A stretch of 64,000 bases of DNA, taken from assembly GCF_905220365.1 (NCBI RefSeq), contig NC_061126.1, forward strand, positions 14,322,001 through 14,386,000. Direction: 5' to 3'. Shown one piece after another: positions 42,491 through 54,299 of the stretch (position 1 is its first letter; every line of letters begins with the position of its first letter). Source of the stretch: Vanessa cardui (lineage: Eukaryota > Arthropoda > Insecta > Lepidoptera > Nymphalidae). Under the pieces are notes generated by a model that was not told where the DNA came from, did no database searches, and saw nothing but the letters and a program-made list of their open reading frames with translations. A program made the position numbers and the translations under genes.

Positions 42491-44182
42491 TAAATAAAAA
42501 TTTTAACAAAAAGAAAAACCGACTTCAAACAAAACACTATTTTAAAACAAATGAATATGCACGAAAAAGTAATAAAAATAATTGCGTATTCAACATATTT
42601 TTTAGAGTCTTCCTAAGTTAAATGAAATGAAAAATATTAGACTACTTAAAAGTCGATTAACGATTATATCATGTAGTTATAATTTTTGTTATATTTGGAG
42701 CCGGTGTCAGCCACGGTGCCCTTGCCCCAACAATCAAAAGAAAGACGCGATACGAGCCCCTTGATCGATCCAGTATATTATTGTGTAAAAGGTAATTTGT
42801 AAAAAACATATTTGTTAAAGTATTCTCGTATTGTTTTTTGATAGATATACTGTAGGGTTTTATTGGCTGACACCGACTCCAAATATAACAATAATTATAA
42901 CTACATGATATAATCGTTAATCGACTTTTAAGTAGTCTAATATTTTTCATTTCATTTAACTTAGGAAGACTCTAAAAAATATGTTGAATACGCAATTATT
43001 TTTATTACTTTTTCGTGCATATTCATTTGTTTTAAAATAGTGTTTTGTTTGAAGTCGGTTTTTCTTTTTGTTAAAATTTTTATTTATTTTTTGATTTTAA
43101 GTGAAGCTGATGTTGACTAACTAATTTTTTTTAATATGTATAGATTAAGCGTTCCGTTTATATGAGTCAGAAACTACTTCGAGGACAATTTCAAAGGAAA
43201 CTTGCGAATAAAGCAAAAATAGATTTTCGAAAATGCGGATTTAATACGTCACGCGGCGTAAACTACAAGGATCCCTCGAAAGAGCTGTAATCGAACTCAG
43301 CAAAAAAACTTTGAAAAAGACCAACTATATTTCGTACATCATATGACATCACATCACATACACAAAATTTGATTAAAGATAGTAAGAAATTCTGCCCCAT
43401 ATCGCACCCTAACTGCGAGCCGTATAGGAGTTCCATCACTACATAGTATAAAACAAAGTCGCTTTCTCTGTCCCTATATCTTTAAATCTACGCAACGGAT
43501 TTTTTTTAAAAGATAGTGTGATTCAAGGGAAAGGTTTGTGTATATAATACATGAACAATATAGTAAAGTAACACTGATAATTTTAGAAGTTTGCGATGTG
43601 ATGTCGTAAATAAACAAATTCTGTAGTATATTTAGTATCAGTATTGCACCCGTGCGAAGCCGGGGTGGGTAGCTAGTTGATTATAATATTCGACTATGAT
43701 AATTACATAAACATAACCACATTACGGAAGGTGACTCAAATATCCAAATAACCTATAAATAAAAGATTCGACTGAGTATCGCTAACGTGCTCCTCAGAAT
43801 TGTTCCGTTCCCTTCCGTTCCGTTACTTTGTCATGGATCCTGTGCTCAGAACCTTACCAAACTTTCACCAAATTACCCTTGAAGTATATATTTTATAATA
43901 AAAAAAGAATCATCAAAATTGGTTAACGAGATTTTCAGTTATTCACCTATTTGTCGCGCATATACATAATGCAAATTTAAGACTTATGTCGTTTTCATAT
44001 GGATACCATCATCGGAAAAAAATAAAAAAAAAATGGGACCCCACGGGAAGCACTACCTTTCAAACAAAAAAAAAAATATCAAAATCGGTCCACCCAGTGA
44101 AAAGTTATGACGTAACAAACATAAAAAAAAAAAAAAAAAAATACAGACGAATTGATAACCTCCTCCTTTTGGAAGTCGGTTG
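42491..44182 (+). mobile_element. Foldback element, one outer arm missing
   Basis: Inner module A arms at 42491-42713 and 42864-43090 flank a 150-bp loop (42714-42863), followed by outer module B (43091-44182) ending TTTTGGAAGTCGGTTG. The left outer module is absent. The loop is in reverse orientation relative to the 34658 loop, as expected for a reverse-orientation insertion of the same element. The 93-codon minus-strand frame at 42669-42950 is nearly identical to that at 34571-34864 apart from a few residues. Confidence 0.88.
43436..43676 (+). mobile_element. Nested Helitron (type C), 241 bp
   Basis: TCACTACATAGTATAAAACA start, hairpin CCCGTGCGAAGCCGGGGTGG and CTAG at 43673-43676 before T. 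Same insertion point within module B as at 33833 and 35434. About 12 bp is missing after GCAACGGATTTT. Confidence 0.92.
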
Positions 44183-44186
44183 AAAA

Positions 44187-44432
44187 TTATACAGATGATA
44201 AAAAAGCATGAAATTAATACTTGTTGACTTCCAGGCAAGATACATTACATGCATGTGTAATTGTAATTAAATAACATGAATGTTTTTTTAAATGTTGAAA
44301 AAGAGTATCTTTACCAGTTCTTCTCATTAGAATCTACTTTCAGAACCGGTGGTAGCTTCCTTTAATATAAAAAAGTGCTTGTAACAAGCTATTTGAATAA
44401 AGTATATTTTAATTTTATTTGATCTAAGAACT
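44187..44432 (+). mobile_element. LINE 3' end, right part of an interrupted copy
   Basis: ACAGATGATAAAAAAGCATG continues the IDDKKAW-coding end of the RT. TTAATACTTGTTGACTTCCA, CCAGTTCTTCTCATTAGAAT, AGAACCGGTGGTAGCTTCCT and TTGAATAAAGTATATTTTAA form the 3' UTR. Together with 42398-42490 it restores one LINE end split by a 1.69-kb insertion. Confidence 0.87.
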
Positions 44433-46004
44433 GATTAAAATTACGACGCAGCGTACAAAGTTACAAAATGTTAGATATGGGATTAAATTTGTGCGCTTTG
44501 TATAATGCGCTATCGCTCCGACTAAATTAAGTGGTACCAGGTTTAGAGCCCACTTCGCTGCAATGGCGGTTCGTTTTATTGCATTTTTACATGAAAACAA
44601 AGTAGCGAGTAGAGCGTTTCACCAAGACTACAAAAAGCAAGAGAGGAGCCGTTACAGTGGGATTACTGACGATAAAGTGTGGTACATTACACGCGCGAAC
44701 GGGCAAAAGTCACACAATTTAGATGAGAAATGGTTTATATGCCATACCGCACATTACGTATGTTTGGTACGTTAGGCTTCACATAGTTACCATTATTCAT
44801 AACTTGAACCTACTCGATATTACTATACATTCGTGTATAAACGTAAAACGTTTCCCATTTGCTGAATTATGAATATAGATAATCCGAACATTTCTTATAT
44901 TCTTTTGCGATAAACATTTTCTTTTCGAAAGATAAACTAGAAAGGTTTGACAATGTTAAAGGATAAAAAAAAACAAATGAGGTAAAGTCGAAAACTGTCA
45001 ACGGCAATATGCTTCTCGTGGCCGTCAAAATGCCAACCGTAGTTTTTCCCCAGGCGTCTACCGAAAATAATTTTGCATGTTTTCATTTTCGTAGGGATAA
45101 AGATTCGTGAGATGCGGTGATGGATGAATCTGTCAACTTATAATATATCTTGGAAATATTCTTTATGGGAAATTTTAACGAAATCATATCGGTCCTGTTT
45201 CGCGTAATGCTATTAGAAGCGACTCTGATGTATGTTAAAGAGTAGATACGAGAGGCGATGTACTGGACGGTAAATATATCAGATGGACTGGGGCATTCAT
45301 CTTGAGGATGGAGAACGCCCAACCTTTAAACGATTTACGAGGGGAGCGAATGCTCCGCTGGTAAACACCAACGGATCGAGTTTAGACATATAAATAACCG
45401 GCTTTTTATTCGCCGTCCGTTTTATCCATAATAGATATCGGGATATCGCAAAGAGCTCGAACATACGCGGCCAGGAAATGCAAATTGTTGCAGCACCAAG
45501 TATCACTTTGAAAATGTAAATTAAGTGGTCAAACTTTGCCAAGACTCATGCATTAAACATCGCTTTAAAACTTGCACATTTAAAACGATACTTTTGACTG
45601 GATAGACCGGACACTGTAATTCAATTGCCAATCTGACACGTGTATATTCAATGTTCATTTCATAAAGTAAGCGGCCTTTGGGCAGTATTGCCAGATTTTA
45701 TAAACGAAATATATTGCAAATTTTTTTAATTTTAATTTTCATTCTGTTCGACTTCATTCGTATTTCGATATCAAGTAATTCAGCTAATGAGGTAGATATA
45801 TTTCGTAAATTGTAAATTATATTATGTTTTATATATTTTTCAATTCTCAGTCTCTCTCATCATTCAGTCTGAAATTTTATTTCGTTTCTGTTTGTTTGGT
45901 GTATGTATAAAGGCAGGTGATTCGGTGAGGCTTAAATACATTCTGCAGAATTATATAATTGATACATATACATATATGCATATATAATTATATTTGGCTA
46001 ACAT
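44433..46004. other. Unannotated; GC-richer patch at 45290-45500
   Basis: The frame at 44563-44775 (70 codons, starting MAVRFIAFLHENKVASRAFH) and the minus frames at 45083-45322 and 45297-45542 have no recognisable domains. 45300-45480 is CpG-richer, with CCAGGAAATGCAAATTG (octamer-like ATGCAAAT). No gene can be supported. Confidence 0.4.
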
Positions 46005-46115
46005 GATTTTGTACTTTAAATGTTGAAAAGAGTACCAAGCTTCTTACCGGTTCTCGGTAATTCTGAACTGCTGGTAGATTCCCAATTGAATTGAAATTAT
46101 AAAACATAAATTAAT
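46005..46115 (+). mobile_element. LINE 3' UTR fragment, degraded
   Basis: ACATGATTTTGTACTTTAAA, TGTTGAAAAGAGTACC, TTACCGGTTCTCGGTAATTC, TGAACTGCTGGTAGATTC follows the 3' UTR order seen at 36870-36960. The tail is not preserved. Confidence 0.7.
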
Positions 46116-46622
46116 CGATTAATATCAAACGGCAGTAACGATAAATCACAAAATCTATTTCAATGACTTACAAAGCAAAAATATTTTGTTATTACAAAGT
46201 TGAGTATTGAATATTGAAAAAGCAAAATACTGGTCATTGTTAGTCGAGAGAAATATGAAGTCGCTATTTCAGTATTGTCTGGGGCACAAAGGGAACGGCC
46301 ATCTTCGAAACGGTCGAATTTCTTCACAGGCGCACAATTTAATTTCAACGATTTTGTACTCGTTTCTTTTCTGATGCGTTGTACTCGATGTCCTTTATGA
46401 CCCGAGTTGAATTTCAGTCAATGGGTTCACAATATTCTGCAGCATTTGTGAGAAATTACTGGTGCATTTCGATTATTTGCGAAAGGTGAATGATGCAAGC
46501 GTGATAAAGTATTGTCGTTTTTGAATCGAGAAATATAGTATTCACGAGAAAATAAAATACGATACAATTGTGCCCTTAATTATTCAGATGTAATGTTTTA
46601 AGAATATTTGCAATCAACTTTA
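46116..46622. other. Unannotated, no gene seen
   Basis: Mixed composition; the 62-codon minus frame at 46160-46348 is unremarkable. Confidence 0.45.
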
Positions 46623-46883
46623 TCATTATATAGTATAAAACAATGTCGCTTACCGCTGTCTGTCCCTATCTATGCTTAGATCTTTAGAATTGTGCAACGG
46701 ATTTTGATTTTGTTTTTTTAATAGATAAAGTGATTCAAGAGGATGACTTTTGTATACATAGACAATATAGTAAAGATATACTGATAATTTTAGAAGTTTC
46801 TAATGTGATGTTGTAAATAAACCAATTCTGTAGTATATTCAGTATCAACATTGCATCCGTGCGTAGCCTAGGAGGGTCGCTAG
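46623..46883 (+). mobile_element. Complete short Helitron (type C), 261 bp
   Basis: A|TC at the left edge (TCATTATATAGTATAAAACA), then CGCTTACCGCTGTCTGTCCC, TGCAACGGATTTTGATTTTG, AAACCAATTCTGTAGTATAT. It ends with hairpin ATCCGTGCGTAGCCTAGGAG and GGTCG, closing with CTAG (46880-46883) before T. Both ends fit Helitron insertion between A and T without target duplication. The 113-codon minus frame at 46735-47076 lies partly over it and is spurious. Confidence 0.92.
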
Positions 46884-47255
46884 TATCTATATAATAAGAT
46901 ATGTTTATTATTATTTTACATACTGTTACACGTGACTCCATCCCCTTCACATTTATCAAACCCGAACATCTTTCAATGTATATGTTGTATATTATAGTTT
47001 CCGCGTGTGTGTGGGTCCAGCTTTTAGGTCTATATCCCTTTGTGTACCCATAACAAAGTTTACGCGTTATAAACATAGTCAGTTCCGTATTTATATTATT
47101 TAGGAAGTTATTTTATAGGTCACGTGCTACAGTGGATACGAACAGACAGACCTACTTTTTCATATATAATAACAACGACAACAACAACAGTGTCTAGTGT
47201 GCCTTATACTTATGTAAAAACTAATGTCTACGCTACACACTAGGTATTTTATATA
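46884..47255. other. Unannotated
   Basis: AT-rich, with a short (AAC)n run at 47168-47190 that may be a detached SINE tail. Confidence 0.45.
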
Positions 47256-47536
47256 AAAGTAAAGTAAAGTAACAGCCTGTAAATTTCCCACTGCTGGGCT
47301 AAGGCGTCCTCTCCCTTTCGAATAAAAGTTTTAGAACATATCACACCACGCTGTTCTAATGCGAGTTGGTGGAATACACATGTAGCAGAATTTCTATGAG
47401 ATAAGACACATGCAGGTTTCCTCAGGATGTTTGATGATAAACACAAATGAAGCACATGAATATTCAGTGGTCCCCCAAGTGGTTCCTAAAATCATCGGTT
47501 AATATGCACGCGTTCTAATCACTGGGCCATTGCGGT
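47256..47536 (-). mobile_element. Metulj-like SINE, complete, TTACTTT-tail type
   Basis: AAAGTAAAGTAAAGTAACAG (tail complement), CTGTAAATTTCCCACTGCTG, ACCACGCTGTTCTAATGCGA, GGTGGAATACACATGTAGCA, ACACATGCAGGTTTCCTCAG, then the head GCACGCGTTCTAATCACTGG, GCCATTGCGG. The tail matches the copies at 24497 and 55694. Confidence 0.93.
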
Positions 47537-48209
47537 TTTTCTATATATAAGATTAGTATAATTCACAAACTTACATAAACACAAAATGGAATTTAAAAAA
47601 AACATCAAATAACACTGAAACTTAAGCAACCACACGGTATTATGTTTTATTCGGGACACTTATAAAAAACCTCACGTGCTTACGAAGTGGGGTTAAACTA
47701 TGTCACAATTTCGACACGTGAAAGGAAATTTTCCACGAATACATTAAGGCTTCGCGCATTTCTCTCCGTGCTAAGTAATGTAGATAAAACATTAATATGT
47801 ATGAGCCGTGCTTGTTTGTGGTTACGACTTAAATTTTCAAACCTCCTCAATGAATAAAGAAAATTCACTGAGCCACTCTTGTTAAGGATTGCGTGACTCC
47901 AGCTTTGATGATATCAACTCGATAACCGGCTTCTTGCTCGTTATCAGTTAACTAGCTTAGGGCAGGAAATAAAACGTCCTGGTCAGTAGTAATTGTTAGT
48001 GAATATTTAAAGGTGAGGTAGAAGCGTTATACGTAATACGGTAATGGGCGAGTATTTCGTTACTTAGCGAATGTACTCGCCGCGTTTTGTCGACCACGAC
48101 CCGTTAGTTTTCCCATTACGGAACTAAGCTTAATGTCTTGCTAAAATGTTTCATTTTACGTTAAATAAATGTTATCGTTAATATTGTAAAATTTCCGTTC
48201 TTGTTTAGG
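47537..48209. other. Unannotated, no gene seen
   Basis: CpG-richer around 48030-48120 (GTACTCGCCGCGTTTTGTCG); otherwise AT-rich. Confidence 0.45.
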
Positions 48210-48350
48210 AGGCAAGTGCGCTTTATGATGGTAAGTGGTCACCACTACCAACAGCCACACACTAACATAGTAAAAGGGTCAATAACATTGAGAATCAGGA
48301 TCGAATGTGCCTTGTACCTACAGTTACACTCATTAATTTAAATCGGAACA
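48210..48350 (-). repeat. LepRep-A repeat, fragment
   Basis: GGAGGCAAGTGCGCTTTATG, ATGGTAAGTGGTCACCACTA, GTGCCTTGTACCTACAGTTA, AATCGGAACATTC. Ends where a Helitron begins. Confidence 0.8.
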
Positions 48351-48351
48351 T

Positions 48352-48505
48352 TCTATATTAATATTATAAATGTGAAAACTGCCTATTGCTATTTCACGAC
48401 CAAATCGCTGAACTTAATTTGATGAAATTTGGTATGAAGCATACATGATCTCCAAGAAAGGACAAGCTACTTTTTTTCCTGACACATGACAATCAACACT
48501 AATTT
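48352..48505 (+). mobile_element. Helitron, 3'-truncated (type A)
   Basis: TCTATATTAATATTATAAAT start, CGCTGAACTTAATTTGATGA, AATTTGGTATGAAGCATACA, TGATCTCCAAGAAAGGACAA, CCTGACACATGACAATCAAC. The terminal hairpin and CTAG are missing. It appears inserted into or beside the LepRep-A copy that stops at 48350. Confidence 0.82.
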
Positions 48506-49035
48506 GATAAGTTGTTGTTATCTATCCAGGCGAGCTTGCATCAATTCCTACGTACATGGTATTATTATCGCATAAGATCATCATAAAGCAAATAGTCTGT
48601 TAACGAGCCTTCGATTTATATATTATTTATAGGATATCGTCCTCCAGATTTTTCAATTCTTCATATTGATTATTATATGTATATCTGTGCCAAAATAAGC
48701 TATATTTTCTAAATAAAATTTTAACATATCCACACTCATATTATGATCTTAACAATCAAATTTACATTTAACTTAAATAACTTATTTTTTTTAGAATACT
48801 TATATCACTGGGTTATGTTCAGTAGAAAGTTGGAAGTATGAATTACTTATTCAAATAATACTCAGTCTAATTTTATTTACAAAGATTTAAAATTGAAGTT
48901 ATTCAATTACCGTCTCCGAATATAATAGCAAAAGCTTTAAGCTTGTTAGATTTGAATATTGAAATGTATTAAGATCTAAATCAAGTTAAATTAATTGCAA
49001 ATACATTACCATAGCCTTGAAAACCTAACTTTTTT
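48506..49035. other. Unannotated, no gene seen
   Basis: AT-rich. Confidence 0.5.
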
Positions 49036-49275
49036 GCGAAATGTCCTAATTGTTGGAACACGTAAGTCTAAACTGATGAGTGTAGATTCAAATCTAGAAA
49101 GGATCACTGAAATTTTTGATGATATATTTTTATAATGAAATTCTTATCGTGCTCTGTAAAGAAAAACATAGTGCCGAACCGTCCATGGAAGAAACTTTGG
49201 TCCTGAATAGAATTTGGAATACACTCCAAACATTCTAGAAAAGGAGAGAGCCCAGTGGAAAATTAAGAATTGTGA
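49036..49275 (+). mobile_element. Metulj-like SINE, very degraded
   Basis: AATGTCCTAATTGTTGGAAC is a decayed head. ATCGTGCTCTGTAAAGAAAA, GGAATACACTCCAAACATTC and AAAGGAGAGAGCCCAGTGGA follow in the family order. Identity is low, so this is an old copy. Confidence 0.65.
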
Positions 49276-50834
49276 CATACCTAAATTTTATAAAGTTTAA
49301 ATTTACATAGAGAATCAAAATAATTGTGTTAAAATTTTGACATTTTACTGTTAAATATAGCAATTTATAATACCTTTGAAGCAGCGAGGATGCGTGTTAA
49401 TGTCTGTCTTATATCTTTAAGATTATTCGAGGAAATTTATGGTCGCCTCGGTGCATATGATCCGAAGCCACGCGACTGTAGATACCACAAACGTGGCCGG
49501 TAATATCTTCCATCTAATAGATTAAAGGCAGTTCCATTTTGTAGATAAAAGTAGATATATATACAATATTGCAGTTGAAAGTCATGTTTATAGTTTTGAA
49601 TTTGTATTTTAACAGAATTGGAAACAAAAATACCAAAGTGCATTAACCCATACATTAGGTGGATGAATATGAAATGTGCAGAACGAGTTCAATTTTAATG
49701 AATTTAATTTATCACAATTATACAATAAATAAACTGCATCGTTCATAATTAAAAAAAAATAATTATTAATTTTATTTGGTAAATAAATGAAATATATTTT
49801 TATCGAAATGATAACGATGGGGTTTATACTACTTTTCGATTAGAGATTACTACTTTCCAAGATCTGGTTCAGTGGCGTATCCTGAAAGATTGTGCTCAGC
49901 AGTGTGCGAAGACAGATCATGATGATATCGATGATAACTTTGCTAGCGATGGTGATGATCATAATGATGATAAAGATCTGAATTTAAAGCATCTGTTCGA
50001 ATGTTAACTCTGATCATTTATTCAAACATGTTGGAAATGAAAAACGACACTTTTAGAAATAATGAACGATGTTTAAATAAACACCAAAATGCAATGTTTA
50101 TTAGAAATAAACTGATCGCTTTTTTCACAACTAAGTCTTTAGTGTCGCATTCACCGTGGGAATACATCACCAAATGGGGCCTAACGTCCATTTTGACGGT
50201 AAATTGAATCCGAATTGAGGAGAATCTCGTTTAAGCCCCCTGTAAATAGCGACTTGTAAATAGGTAGGGACGTGGAAAACATTTAAGGGCCTATCCACCC
50301 TTTTGCCTTTCTATAAATTAAATAAGAATGTGCTTAAGCAAGCGACACTGCCAGTATTTAGTCATTATTGCCCATTGAGTTTTTATTGAGCATTTAATTT
50401 GGTAAAGAAATGTTTTACAGGGAAATTCGTAAAACTCTTTTGATTGAAAGATTTTTGAAAAGAATAATATTTTAAATTATTTCAATTTCTTCAAAATACA
50501 AAATTTTGGGTCGCGAAATCTGAATAACAACGAATTTGCTTTCTATGCTTCATCTTCAATGCATTATACCATTTTCTGTGTCTTGGCTTATAGCTTATAT
50601 AGCATGTTTCATTTTTTAACTAAACAAGTTTACATGTTTGTAGAGACTTGTTTTGGTTTAATTTTATTTATCACATTGATAGTGTTTCTCTATCAGTCTG
50701 CATTTTTTATTTCCAGCATCATAATTGACATCACCCATGATTAGCGGTATTTTCACTGTGGAAAATAACAGTCTTTAAAAACCCCACTGCTAGTCTATAA
50801 CTTCCTGTATCTTTGAGAAGAAGGTTCAGAAAAA
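49276..50834. other. Unannotated; Asp-rich GAT stretch
   Basis: 49918-49978 is an imperfect GAT/GATGAT repeat that would encode Asp-rich sequence in one frame. Frames at 49437-49655, 50001-50207 and 50559-50744 have no recognisable motifs; the last is hydrophobic (Phe/Ile/Leu-rich), as expected from T-rich DNA. Confidence 0.45.
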
Positions 50835-51015
50835 AATCCACAAGCAGCTCTAATGCGGCTTGTTTGATCCACATGAGAAATATCATTGAATTTAAAAATG
50901 AATCATATCAGCACAAATAAACATATGAACATTTAGTGGTGCTTGCCCGGGTTCGAAACCGCGATCATCTCTTAAGATGCCTTAACATGCCTTCAAATAC
51001 TTGGTCATCTAAGCT
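50835..51015 (-). mobile_element. Metulj-like SINE, degraded head and body
   Basis: CTCTAATGCGGCTTGTTTGA, CATATGAACATTTAGTGGTG, CTTGCCCGGGTTCGAAACCG (B-box complement region), CTTAAGATGCCTTAACATGC, ATACTTGGTCATC (A-box region). Confidence 0.75.
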
Positions 51016-52104
51016 TAATTTTAATGGATTTGTAAAACTCACTATTACTTGTGGAATATTTAAGCCAAATTTCTTCATGTAATATTACAAAAAAAAATAT
51101 AAAAATAAAGTACAGAACAAATTTATACAACTTCATGAAAATTTCGTTTCGAAATTATTTTACTCGGAAAATAAATTAACTTTCCAGTTGAAGCCATCAT
51201 TTATGTACACGACATTGAGCTGGAAGGAATATACAGCGGATTATAAAATTTATGACACTTGTGCTCTATATAAACCTAATGAAAATTTATTATGATTATG
51301 AATGTGTGAAACAATCATTACATTTGTGAAAAAGGTTTGACGCGTTACCAATATACTTTACAATTTTGGGGAAAATGGTGGCAGAAGTTCATTTGACACA
51401 AACGAATTTATGTTTTCAAATTCAGTGTTGCCATGTCGTATAGAAACTAGTTTCTTCTTCGGTTAATATTAACAACTAGAACATCTCGTTTTACACGCCC
51501 AAAACATGACTATATCTATTAAATTTGTTTCAAGAATTAAATACCCTTTCTCAAACAATTTATCTGATAATAACCAAGATGATATCATTAACCTTACTGG
51601 GACAAGATACGAACTCAGTTCATATTAATATCTGATCCCCGACCTTTCAAGAACGAACCAGTATTTGTCAACTATGTGAGGGTTTCATTATCATCAGTTA
51701 TTAGCAACGATAATTGGGAACGATAGCCTATATGTTAAGAGGGTGAAAATGGAATGGGGACATTATATAACGTGTCGTCGGGTCTGCTAGGTAAATACAT
51801 TGAATAACTCTCAACATACGTTATAAGTATTTATGTCTGTTAATAATGTTTTGAACACTATTGACGGACATAAATACTTTTTACAAAGACAAAAGACAGT
51901 CATCAAAATATTTTTTTAAGACAATTTGGAATTGATTTCTGATGGGTGGTAATCTTTCTATATGTATGATCTACATAGTTGATACAATGTTGTTAATATT
52001 TAAAGGATTAATAATTTGTATCATTAATTAGGATATTTATCAATATAAGCTGAACCAATTATTTACATACTAGTTTTTCAGTTAGAAGGGGTGATGGTTA
52101 TTTG
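51016..52104. other. Unannotated, no gene seen
   Basis: AT-rich unique sequence; no recognisable repeats. Confidence 0.45.
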
Positions 52105-52280
52105 TGTGTATCCATAGACATTGGCGCAGTAAAATAACCATACCTTACTTCGCCAATGCGCCACCAACCTTGGAACTGAGAAGTTATGTCCCTTGTGGTT
52201 GTAACTCAAGCTTACTCAGCCTTCAAATCGGAACACAACGATATAAAATATTGCAGTTTGACATTAGAATATCGGATGTG
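52105..52280 (-). repeat. LepRep-A repeat
   Basis: CATAGACATTGGCGCAGTAA, CCAATGCGCCACCAACCTTG, GAGAAGTTATGTCCCTTGTG, GCCTTCAAATCGGAACACAA. One of two LepRep-A copies in the same orientation 60 bp apart. Confidence 0.85.
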
Positions 52281-52337
52281 TACTTAACCAATCAAATCAT
52301 TATCATACTTTATTCAAGTAGGCTTTTTTTTTGTGGA

Positions 52338-52613
52338 ATAGGTTGGCGGACGAGCATTTGCTCCACCTGATGGTAAGTGGTCACCATGACCCATAGACAA
52401 TGACGCTGTAAGAAATATTAACTATTCCTTACATCGTCTATGCACCACCAACCTAGAGAATTAAGATGCTAAGTCCCTTGTGCACTCAGCACTGCTGCTC
52501 ACTCACCAAACCGGAATACAACAATACTTCGTACTGCTGTTTAGCGGTAGAATATCTGATGAGTGGGTGGTACCTACCCACGCGAGCTTGCACAAAGCCC
52601 TACCACCAAGAAT
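52338..52613 (-). repeat. LepRep-A repeat, complete
   Basis: Full length in reverse: GGTTGGCGGACGAGCATTTG, CACCTGATGGTAAGTGGTCA, GACAATGACGCTGTAAGAAA, CACTCACCAAACCGGAATAC, TGATGAGTGGGTGGTACCTA, CCCACGCGAGCTTGCACAAA, GCCCTACCACC. Best copy for deriving a consensus. Confidence 0.95.
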
Positions 52614-52619
52614 ACGGCT

Positions 52620-52990
52620 TTAAAAAGCACTTTTGAATCGTCATTCAACAACTATTTTAAGTGAAGCTACCGCCGGTTCGGAAAGTAGATTCTACCGTAC
52701 CGTAAACTGAGTAGTTACTTTTTTTCACCTTTTAAAAATACGTAATTTATCCTGCCTTTTTATCGTCTGCATGATCTTGTACTGAATAATATGCCGTCTT
52801 TACCAATGTATTTTTTTACAAATGATTTAAATTTATGAAACGGCAAAGTTAAAAATGTCCGTGGTATTTTATTACAGAATCTTAAAAAACCACAAATTAA
52901 TGTGTTTTGTCTAACTATTGAGTCTATAATTGAGTCTACATAGCCCAGTAAATAGACCACACAGCTTTTAATCTTGAGATACAATATCAT
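52620..52990 (-). mobile_element. LINE 3' end with RT C-terminus, jockey/CR1-like
   Basis: The 3' UTR in reverse (AAAAAGCACTTTTGAATCGT, GCTACCGCCGGTTCGGAAAG, TAGATTCTACCGTACCG) is followed by coding sequence. On the minus strand it includes LICGFLRFCNKIPRTFLTLP and FHKFKSFVKKYIGKDG, the expected RT C-terminal tail ending at a Tyr/Lys-rich KKY block. The frame degenerates just after. The (ATTTTGATT)n tail is missing, and the element abuts a LepRep-A copy. Confidence 0.8.
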
Positions 52991-53394
52991 GATTAAGCGC
53001 AGTATGGTCTAAGGTTCTGAAGCCAAACAAAAATTTGAAAACTATTGTATTTATTTCATATATGAAAGAATCACGCAGAATACATTGGATGAATTTCAAT
53101 AAAGTTCATTGTTAACGTACATAATATAACGCTGTTCATCCCAAGATTTCTCGGGCATAGTGTACGTTGAAATAGCTAGTTGAAAATAGGTTATACCCGT
53201 ATGTTTTATATACTAATATTAAAGATGCGGAACTATATATCTCTGTGTTTGTTACATCAGAACTAAATATACTCGTATACTACGAGTATTTAAAACGGGA
53301 TATTTATCATGTTTTTTATTTCTATTTGGTCGATATTTCGTTATTATCTACGAATGTCTTGCTCAGGTGACTCAACATAATTCTTTCAAGTAGA
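52991..53394. other. Unannotated; possible Helitron 5' scrap
   Basis: ATACTAATATTAAAGATGCG then GAACTATATATCTCTGTG at 53211-53250 recalls the type A Helitron start. Nothing else recognised. Confidence 0.4.
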
Positions 53395-53525
53395 ATTTTG
53401 CATCATTTTTGAGTCGTCATTTTACAATACTTTATAAATTTATGTTGTCCTTTTGAGGCGTAGATTCTACCGAGAAGAACTAGTAAGAAATTCAGTAGTT
53501 ACTATTTTCTAACGTGAAATAACTG
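53395..53525 (-). mobile_element. LINE 3' UTR fragment
   Basis: GCATCATTTTTGAGTCGTCA, TAGATTCTACCGAGAAGAAC, TAGTAAGAAATTCAGTAGTT is the same 3' UTR in reverse. A separate tail-like TCGAATAAAGTCTATTTTTG at 53682-53701 may be another fragment in plus orientation. Confidence 0.75.
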
Positions 53526-54299
53526 AACTACTGAACCGTATGAAATTCATTTTTAACTTTATTCAGTCTCAGAGCTTAATATGGACCAGGGCTTATAACT
53601 TACGGGTCGATTCGCACGGAACAATTAGTATAATAGTATAATTTGATGAATGCTATTGAATTTTAGTCCCCAATTGTAGTCGAATAAAGTCTATTTTTGA
53701 ATTAAAAATCAAAATTAATAAAAGAGATCCGTTATAATATTTATCACAAAAATAAAATGTGATTTATCAATATTGGTTTGTTTTATTTAGATCCCTTTGA
53801 GTATCAATTTTTTGTATTTACTAAGCTATAAATTCCTTTTTATGCACCCATAATATCAAGAGATATATGAACATACGAGTAAAATGGAAAATGCAAATAC
53901 TGTTTATTAAAATATGTAGTTATCTTGTTTATGGTGATGGCATAGAATTGAAATTGTATACTAAAATTTTATATTACGACGTATATAAAACATACAAATA
54001 AAATAAATGTATAAAATTTCAAATTAATTTATAATGTATTTCTTGCAACTTGAAACTGTTTTATACTTGGGAACTTATTTTTATATAATTTCTTGATAAA
54101 AATTATAACTAAGGCTATAATTAAGCTCTCATCTCGTAATGTTTATTAAATAATAAAATCATTTGAAAATTCTTTTTTAAGTCGATAGAGATCGAATGTT
54201 TGTTATATAGTTAGTGTGCTTACTACAAACAAAGCCTTTTTTGACCAAGGATTGGATATATACGACAGAACATTTCATGATTTTTTAACATGCTTTTAT
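53526..54299. other. Unannotated, no gene seen
   Basis: Very AT-rich. Confidence 0.5.

Noticed and set aside
34658..42863. Apparent inversion of the foldback loop between the two large copies (34658-34807 versus 42714-42863).
   Set aside because: Copy one is symmetric, so reading it from the other strand gives the same arm order with the loop flipped. The second copy is simply a reverse-orientation insertion that lacks one outer arm, and no loop inversion is needed.
46735..47076. 113-codon minus-strand frame as a gene.
   Set aside because: It overlaps the 3' half of the Helitron at 46623-46883 and extends into AT-rich DNA; no protein motif.
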